Positions 57,100-64,000 of a stretch of 64,000 bases of DNA are shown piece after piece. The stretch comes from Myxocyprinus asiaticus. Taxonomy: Eukaryota; Chordata; Actinopteri; Cypriniformes; Catostomidae. The first letter of the stretch is position 1. Each line of letters begins with the position of its first letter. The stretch spans positions 27,429,431 through 27,493,430 of the forward strand of contig NC_059372.1 of assembly GCF_019703515.2 (NCBI RefSeq), read 5' to 3'. The position numbers and the translations under genes were made by a program. Under the pieces are notes generated by a model. It was given only the letters and a program-made list of their open reading frames with translations, did no database searches and had not been told where the DNA came from.

Positions 57100-59290
57100 T
57101 AAAACAGTTTTTAGTACCATTAGACAAACTATAAATGAAATCGTAAGAAAATAAATAAAATGTGCACGTTTAAAAAAAAAAATGATGTATCATATTTGAT
57201 ACATTAGGCTTTAAAGGTCATTATACAGGGGGCCTGGGTAACTCAGCGAGTAAAGACGCTGACTACCACACTGGAGTCGCGAGTTCAAATCCAGGGCGTG
57301 CTGAGTGACTCCAGCCAGGTCTCCTAAGCAACCAAATTGGCCCGGTTGCTAGGGAGGGTAGAGTCACATGGGCTAACCTCCTCGTGGTCACTATAATGTG
57401 TGGTTCTCGCTCTCGGTGGGGCATGTGGTGAGTTGCATGTGGATGCCACAGAGAATAGCATGAAGCCTCCACACGCGCTACGTCTCCTCGGTAATGCGCA
57501 CAACAAGCCACGTGATAAGATGTGCAGATTGACGGTCGCAGATGCGGAGGCAACTGAGATTCGTCCTTCGCCACCCAGATTGAGGCGTGTCATTACGCCA
57601 CCACGAGGACTTAGAGCGCATTGGGAATTGGGCTTTCCAAATTAGGGAGAAAATGGGAGAAAATAAAATAAAAAAAAATTATAATAATAATTAAAGGTCA
57701 AAATCCTCCTGAGGCCCAGCAGTTCAATTTTGTGTAGGACATTTGTTATTTAAGTTTTTCTTTGCCCATACATGCAACAGTGGCAAATCTTGGGGTATTG
57801 TTAGAGGACTGCCTGGGCTTTTCAGAGGTACCAATTGTTTGAGAGTTTGGCCATGACAACTTCCTCTCCTTGGTATATAAATATGGATTGAAATGTATCA
57901 CAGTTCAGTTCAGTACATCAAATACAATATGAATAAAATGTATTTTTTCAATTAACAATTTGTATCATATGTATGCGCCAAACCCTATATTTACATTTAA
58001 AAAAGGGAAATTGTAAATCTTTTTTCACTGGGTCTCAGGAAGATAAGATGACATCATAATAGCTTGTAATGTAAATAATGAGATCTTTATAATGACAGAG
58101 CAGGCTGCATATATGAAAATACACAGAAATATTATTTCACACTTTAAATATATCTTATAAAAGTGTCTGTCAGAATTTTTAACACGTTTTCAACAAATCA
58201 ATGTAAATACCTGTAAATGGTACAAATTATGGAATTAAACAATAAACATGTAACAAAAAATAATATAAGCAATATATTATCATATTTATTGATTGAATAC
58301 ATGGATTTGTTTATTTTTAAAAAGCTAAAATGTGACCAAAATGATGAAAAACTAATACAATTAATATTTTCATAAAGTACCTAGTTAGAAGGTCCCCTGT
58401 ATAATTAACTGCATTAGCATTATAGAGACATTAACGGAAATAAAATTGATATCGGAATCAAATCGAGAGCTTGTAAATCAATTAGAATCGGGGAATATGT
58501 ATCAATACCCAGCCCTAAGAAACACACTTTATTATATTTTGTAGAACAGATGAAAGAAAAGCCATTGATGCTTGTCTCTGATACGCTGTTTGTTCAGAGG
58601 CGTGCAGCGGTAGCGTGTCTTGTGGAACACGTGCGTGTAAAGAGTTCTGACTCTCTTTTCTGTTTCAGTCATCTGAAAATTATTTGCAAGAATAGTGTAA
58701 TCTATGAGAATGCTGCAAATGACCCCAAGACCATCTGAGGAGGTGCCGAAGTTTAGTTCACTTTATTTCCACAGAGCAGTTCACGCTGAACATGCATTGT
58801 GAACATGCATTCACTTTATAGTCTATACAGTCTATAGCCTATAAGCTAAACAAGTTCACCTTTAACCTAAAATTGTTTTATATTTAAATTATTATTATTT
58901 TCATTATCATTATTATTATGTTTACATTTAATTGTCTTTTAGATCTTAATTTGTATTGGTCATTTTCCACCTGTTGTAGACGGATACTTGTAAGGATGGT
59001 TATATTTGATTTTTTTGACCACTTTGTAATTTCAATTGCTTTTTTGCTTATTTTGAAGTGAAATTTGAATTTTAGAAATATATATATATATATAATTTTT
59101 TTTTTGTTTTGTTTTGTTTTTTTTTTTTTTTTTTTTTTTTTTTCAGTAAATTACAATTTTAAAGCAAAATCAGTAAAGCAAGAATATTCACTGATCCTTC
59201 GACCAGGGGGGTTAGCGATGTAATCAGATACCACGATCTTTTTTTATGTAAAATATTGTGAACATATTTCTTCCATGTTACCCAGCCCTG
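56666..59290. mobile_element. Non-autonomous hAT element B with nested repeats
   Basis: It starts TAGGGCTGGGCGATAGGATG and ends GTTACCCAGCCCTG. The flanks GTGCTGTC (56658-56665) and GTGCCATC (59291-59298) agree at 6 of 8 positions, consistent with an aged TSD. The interior 58520-58760 matches element A (36867-38087), for example GTGGAACACGTGCGTGTAAA. A foreign block (about 56790-58516) contains a tRNA-SINE and closes with an end similar to hAT element C (AATACCCAGCCCT). Long T runs lie at 57066-57096 and 59117-59143. Confidence 0.55.
57221..57690 (+). repeat. tRNA-headed SINE, copy 1
   Basis: The head GGGGGCCTGGGTAACTCAGC has an A-box-like region, and GAGTTCAAATCC is B-box-like. The body contains GACTCCAGCCAGGTCTCC, GGTTGCTAGGGAGGGTAGAG and GCCACGTGATAAGATGTGCA, and ends in an A/T-rich tail. 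A 10-bp TSD TTAAAGGTCA flanks it (57211-57220 and 57691-57700). Pol III promoter boxes are partly degenerate. Open frames across it are meaningless. Confidence 0.8.
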
Positions 59291-60294
59291 GTGCCATCTG
59301 AACCTGAGACTAATGTCAGCCCGAACCTGGGCCCACAGAACCAAGCCCAGCCCAACTGTACTAGCACATACCAGGTATCAAAACGTCATGAAAGCCCATG
59401 AGAGACAGAAAGTACATCAGAAAGACGAGGCACAAAAAAGACATGAGTGGGAGAGAGCAATGAGCACCGTCAGCATGAATAAAACTGAAGAATGCAACAG
59501 CAGTGACATGACACAGAGGGAAGGAGTCATTCCACCCTAGCACACTCTTATTAAACATACACAAATCCCTGCACACTCTTAATACTTCTATTAGAAATGT
59601 ATTCTTGGCTGTAAAGATCTACCACAGCCCATTAGAAAGGTAACTAGGCTATATATTTAGTAAATTGACCCTTCTGAAAGCAGATATTGCACACAAAACT
59701 GTAAAGCCCCTTGAAAATCACAAGCTCCAATCAGTTTGCCCAGCTGTAAATAATCTGTTCTTATAACTTTTAAACACACATAAATTCAAGTCTAAAAACA
59801 TTTTCCGCTTATTTCTTCAGTGATTTCTGTACATTTACTGGTGTTTGTATCTTCTATTTCATGTTTACCTGCCCCTAAATAGCACTTAAAAACCTAAACT
59901 GTAGTTGGTCGCTTTACATGTCAGACGGTCTCTTCCTGTCAAAGTGGCCAGTATAAACTGCAAAGTGGACCAGACTTTATGCCTATGATAGTCAAAAGTG
60001 TCGATCTGTCTGCTGAGTGTTAATGAATGACACCAGGTCTTCCGCTATCTCACAATTCACAGAAAAGGCCAAACCTGATGAAGATGTGTTGGAAACTCAA
60101 GGTTGTTTACATATATTTAATAACCCATTTGATTAGCTTGCCATTTGTATCCAAAACTGCAGCAGCATGCACTGCTTTAATGATTACAATGTGAGTTTCA
60201 TACACTGTGCACCTCCTCTCTTTCTTCCCAAGTTTTTTTCTGAGTGTAGCTTATCCTCAAGGGCTTTTCCCATGTTTCAATGCTCCAAAGCTTT

Positions 60295-60334
<40 letters not shown>

Positions 60335-60622
60335 TGTCTGTCTGTTATCAGTAGAGGACTTACTTTATCTCAACAGTGCCACAGAAGTATGCACACAGCG
60401 AGCCTAGAATAGCAGCACCTCAGAAAGTTTTCTCTATTGAAAAGTTTTTTCACCATCAGCTCAAACTCTGCCTCTCTATCATTCTTGTTCTCTCATTCTC
60501 TCTCCCTTTTCTAATAAGCACTCATTATAGGCCTCTTTCCACCCACTCTTCTCCTCTCTCCTCTATCGCACCGTGATTGGAACGGGGTGGTACACACTCA
60601 CCATGTGGGAAATGTCTGGACT
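59291..60622. other. Non-coding interval; one weak candidate exon
   Basis: 59291-59364 reads VPSEPETNVSPNLGPQNQAQ then PNCTSTYQ before GTATCA; an overlapping frame runs to 59540 (RYQNVMKAHERQKVHQKDEA and so on). Neither is recognisable. A (CT)n microsatellite lies at about 60296-60328. Confidence 0.35.
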
Positions 60623-60625
60623 TGA

Positions 60626-60940
60626 AGGGATAGTTCACCCATAAAATGAAAATTCTGTCATCATTTACTCTCCCTCTTGTTGTTCCATACCCATATGACT
60701 TTATTTCCTCCCTGGAACAGAAATGGAAATGTTAGGCAGAGTGTTAGCCTCAGTCACCATTTACTTTCATTGTTTTTTTGTTTTTTTTTTTTACTACATA
60801 CAATAAAATTAAATGATGACTGAGGCTGTGAGTCCCTAACATCTAACATCTGCTTTTGAGTTCCAAGAAAGTCTGACCAACACAAGGGTGAGTAAATGAT
60901 GACAGAATTTTCATTATTGGGTGAACTATCCCTTTAAAGA
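60626..60940. repeat. Palindromic MITE, most complete copy
   Basis: The left end AAGGGATAGTTCACCCATAA, ATGAAAATTCTGTCATCATT is mirrored by the right end AATGATGACAGAATTTTCAT, TATTGGGTGAACTATCCCTT. It is about 315 bp with a T-rich centre. Relatives occur at 27520, 32030, 33840, 53325 and 63184. Confidence 0.75.
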
Positions 60941-61752
60941 AGCAGAAATGTCTCCACAGATGCTTTTATACAGTCAGCAGCTGCTGGTCTGAATAATTTG
61001 GGCACACATTTCTCTGTAAGCTGCTTTGTCGAGTGAGACAGTAAACAGAAGGTAGCACAGAAACCACATGCAAAAAAAAAAAAAAAAAAACTGAATGAGA
61101 CGTTCACAAAAGTGAAACATAAGCCATTGCAGCTTTCATTTGGCCTACCACAAAGCTGCTGAATATTGGTTGAGATGAGTCTGTGTCTCAGTTTGCTTGG
61201 AGCAAAGACACGGTGTGCCATCTCTATTGTTTTACACTCCTCTTGGGATGCTGCTCACAAACTTGCCTGTATACCTTTGAACTGAGAGTGAACTCTCAAA
61301 TACGCAGCGTCAGTAACCATACCATGTGACATCTGGATGGATACAGATGAGGTGCATATTGCTGTATGCTATTATTCTAACTTATTCAAATGAAAACTCA
61401 TATTCATTGTTTTGTTTGTTTAGCAGAAAATGTTTGGAAGTTTTTAGATGCACTAAATGACATTTCTTGGCCAAAACCAAAAATTATTATAAGCGGCGTA
61501 CCCTTTACTCCTGTAAACATGCAGCTCGGTCAGTAAGTAGTTTTCTTCAGAGTAACATAATTACCCTACGATGCTTGTGTAAATAACAAACATGGTATCC
61601 GAGGAAGACTTCACTATTTTGCTCTATTGCTTCGTTTTATTTCCAGATATTACAGGGTTGTTGCTGTGTTTGTTTCCTTACCTTTTTATCGCTGCAGCAG
61701 AATTGCGCTTCAATAGTGGGGTTTCCCTTTACATAAAACTCCTGGATTCCCT
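60941..61752. other. Non-coding interval
   Basis: No gene was recognised. From about 61490 the sequence resembles 20930-21050, apparently one end of a DNA repeat into which the second SINE inserted; the repeat may continue to about 62610. Confidence 0.45.
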
Positions 61753-62200
61753 CAGGGGGCCTGAGTAGCTCAGTGGTAAAATACACTGGCTACCACCCCT
61801 GGAGTTCGCTAGTTCGAATCCCAGGGCGTGCTGAGTGACTCCAGCCAGGTCTCCTAAGCAACCAAATTGGCCTGGTTGCTAGGGAAGGTAGAGTCACATG
61901 GGGTAAACTTCTCGTGGTCACTATAATGTGGGGCATTCTCGGTGGGGTGCGTGGTGAGTTGAGCATGGTTGCCGCGGCGGATGGCGTGAAGCCTCAACCA
62001 CATGCAAAAAATGTCTATGTCTCCGTGGCAACGCACTCAACAAGCCACGTGATAAGATGTGCAGGTTGACGGTCTCATACGTGGAGGCAACTGGGATTCG
62101 TCCTCTGCCACCCGGACTGAGGCGAATCACTACGTGACCACGGGGACTTAAAAGCACATTGGGAATTGGGCATTCTAAATGGCGAGAAAAGAAAAAAAAA
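61753..62200 (+). repeat. tRNA-headed SINE, copy 2
   Basis: The head AGGGGGCCTGAGTAGCTCAG has a good A box (TAGCTCAGTGG), and GTTCGAATCCC is a perfect B box. The body matches copy 1 (GACTCCAGCCAGGTCTCC, GGTTGCTAGGGAAGGTAGAG, GCCACGTGATAAGATGTGCA) and ends in an A-rich tail. The TSD AACTCCTGGATTCCCT (61737-61752) versus AACTCCTTGATTCCCT (62201-62216) has one mismatch. Its promoter boxes are better preserved than copy 1. Confidence 0.85.
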
Positions 62201-63183
62201 AACTCCTTGATTCCCTTAATTTACAAATGCCTATATGCAAACGTGAGGGACCATCAATATTTTACAGTGATTTTTAGACATGGGTATAGTTTATAGTGTA
62301 TGTGCTTTTCCCACTGTACTGCTAGAAATGTTTTGATTTGTTGTTGGGCTCCATCCTATGACTTTTATTATTCAGTCTGTTCCACGCACATGCGCACGTT
62401 TCAGAAACCTGTTAGAACACCGCGTATATGTTTACATGACCACATAAGCAGCTTTCTCCAGGAGAAACCTAGGTGTGTTAAACTGCTTTCTCTTAATCCC
62501 TTAAACGGCGTAAGGAAATCTGCGTTCTCGTTTACATGACGTTTCAGAACAGCACTTTCCTCAAAAACCCTGGAATAACCCTCTTTCTTAAGTGCATGTA
62601 AACGTGGTCAGTGTAAGTCTATGGTATTTTTAGATTTTGGTCATCTGCTGTATGAAACACATTATTCCGTTCAGTTGGAAAAGATACTGCAACACGAGTC
62701 GGCACAGTCTGAAGGTCTGTGTCAAGTTAGGTGGATAGCTTGAAAGCTGTAGGAGTTACAATTGATAATGTTGGTCTTTGTTTAGGGATTTTGGAAAAAC
62801 CCTAAACAAAGTCTGTAGAATAACAATATGTTGGCTTCGTCAAGCCAACATAAATATTAAATAGTGCACCTTTAAAACTGAAAACCCCTAGTGGACAGTT
62901 CAGAACACCTGACCTTTGGCAGACCGTAAAACCCTGTGTAACAGGATATGGATCATCTATGCAAAGGTGACACACACACACATACTACTGTCACTGGTTG
63001 ACATACAGAAGCAGACTAATCACACCTGGTGTCATCTAACAGTGAGTGAGATGCTTCCACTGCCACGGTCAACAGTGACCACAGTGTCAGATAAAGCCAG
63101 TGTCACATTTCTGCTGCTAGACTACATTACATCAAAGCTAAAGTCAATAAGTAATCCACACTACTTCATTGTAAACTGATTTT
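62201..63183. other. Non-coding interval
   Basis: No gene was recognised. 62380-62610 has repeat-like phrases (GTTTACATGACC, CATGTAAACGTGGTCA) that fit the end of a DNA repeat around the SINE. Confidence 0.45.
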
Positions 63184-63600
63184 AAAGGAATAGTTCACCC
63201 AAAAATTAGAATTCTCTTACCATTTACTCACCCTTATGCCGTCTCAATCTCATATGACTTTCTTTCTTCTGTGGAACAATAACACAGATATTTTGATTGA
63301 GATAAGAGGTGAATATATCCATACAATGCAAATCAATGGGGTCAAACACTTCCAAGCTCAGAAAATGACATAAAGGCAGCATAAAAGTAATCCATATGAC
63401 TCATTAATCCATGTCTTCTGAAGTGATACGATAATTTTGGGGTAAGAACAGACAAAAATGTAACTCCTTTTTCACTATAAATCTTGCCATCTGCACTCTC
63501 CTAGCCACGATCATGATTTGAAGCTCGATTACACTTCCTCACGCTTGACGCATGCGTAGAGTGCTGTACACGTGCTCTGCGCATGCGTCAAGCATGAGGA
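63184..63600. repeat. MITE copy with GC-rich hairpin
   Basis: It starts AAAGGAATAGTTCACCCAAA and carries the body phrases GTGGTCAAACACTTCC-like and ATTAATCCATGTCTTCTGAA. At 63537-63561 and 63575-63599 is a 25-bp inverted repeat with few mismatches, containing GACGCATGCG and GCGCATGCGTC, an NRF1-like palindrome. Confidence 0.6.
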
Positions 63601-64000
63601 TCGTTCAGAAGAGCAGTGTCCAAGCACAATTGACGTAAAAAGAAAACAATGTTCCTCTGCAAGTAACTTGCAATTTTATGTTTCAACCACAGATGTCAAT
63701 AAGAGATGTCGTAGTGTACCTTTTAAGGTATGTTATACAGTTGTATAGAACATAGTACGTAAAACGTATTTACGTATAATATATTGGAATTGGGACATGC
63801 TGTCTTTGTGCACTTACAAAAAGTGGAATGGTGGTACAATGGTACAGTGATGGTATCATGGTAATACCATGGATCTTTAATATATACCATGATACTGAAT
63901 GATTAGGCCTAACATATTCATGCACAATGATATTTACATGGTACTTCAAAGAATATCATTGTGGTACTTTTGGTACTCTAGTTTGTATATCCATGGGCCA
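63601..64000. repeat. CATGGTA-rich repeat tract at the window end
   Basis: 63835-63990 carries phrases such as ATGGTATCATGGTAATACC, ATTTACATGGTACTTCAAAG and TGGTACTTTTGGTAC. The same type is seen near 30770-30840 and 35290-35400. No gene was recognised. Confidence 0.45.

Noticed and set aside
57263..57645. Frames across 57263-57645 and 61854-62157
   Set aside because: Both are translations of the tRNA-headed SINE and recur at each copy.
59313..59540. Charged 75-codon frame
   Set aside because: Possible exon, but no homology, no Kozak support and competing frames; kept only as a weak note in the interval entry.
60167..60412. Frames with poly-SL runs
   Set aside because: They are translations of a (CT)n microsatellite.

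Overview
The window looks like teleost nuclear DNA, most likely from a cyprinid-type fish. That inference rests on spliced vertebrate genes with GT-AG introns, three intact eukaryotic tRNA-Asn genes, and a very dense load of fish-style transposons: Tc1/mariner, small non-autonomous hAT elements, DIRS-type tyrosine-recombinase retrotransposons, tRNA-headed SINEs, LINE fragments and palindromic MITEs. I could run no search, so family names come from motifs, terminal repeats and target-site duplications (TSDs) read directly from the sequence.

Host genes. At 3.9-4.5 kb are the last two exons of an emopamil-binding-protein (EBP, sterol delta8-delta7 isomerase) gene. They carry a frameshift and have lysine where the family has a catalytic glutamate, so this copy looks dead. 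At 8.3-9.6 kb are three identical tRNA-Asn(GTT) genes on the minus strand, with a 45-bp tandem array of tRNA 5' halves abutting the third. From 33.3 kb down to 26.7 kb, minus strand, is an apparently intact FKBPL-like TPR co-chaperone gene (two coding exons, 380 aa, plus an inferred non-coding first exon). Head-to-head with it, from 35.8 kb on the plus strand, are the first two coding exons of a PAR6 polarity gene (closest to pard6b). No CRIB/PDZ exon was seen in the remaining 22 kb, so it probably lies beyond the window. A frameshifted exon of an unidentified gene family lies at 50.4-50.6 kb, minus strand.

Transposon layout. 0-3.2 kb: a TTAA-flanked element containing a 1.7-kb hAT element, itself containing a SINE-like tail. 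10-23.3 kb: a pile of at least two long DIRS-type copies and several DIRS fragments, with a Tc1 deletion derivative, a solo LTR, more Tc1 pieces and a second copy of the hAT element. 23.7-25.3 kb: a full-length Tc1 element with an uninterrupted 343-aa DD34E transposase. Two sister copies, both broken, lie at 43.9-45.5 and 51.5-53.1 kb. 36.6-41.2 kb (PAR6 intron 1): a MITE split by one hAT element, then a second hAT carrying a Tc1 fragment. 42.9-46.5 kb: a three-level nest in which a LINE 3' end contains a hAT element that contains a Tc1. 47.4-48.2 kb: a broken LINE reverse transcriptase. 54.3-55.5 kb: a fold-back Tc1 derivative. 56.7-59.3 kb: another hAT with a tRNA-SINE inside; a second SINE copy sits at 61.8-62.2 kb.

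I found no CRISPR array, operon or prokaryote-like system. The signals most worth a second look are the tandem tRNA-Asn half-gene array, the uninterrupted Tc1 transposase, the decaying EBP copy and the nested insertions with clean TSDs, which give a relative order of insertion events.
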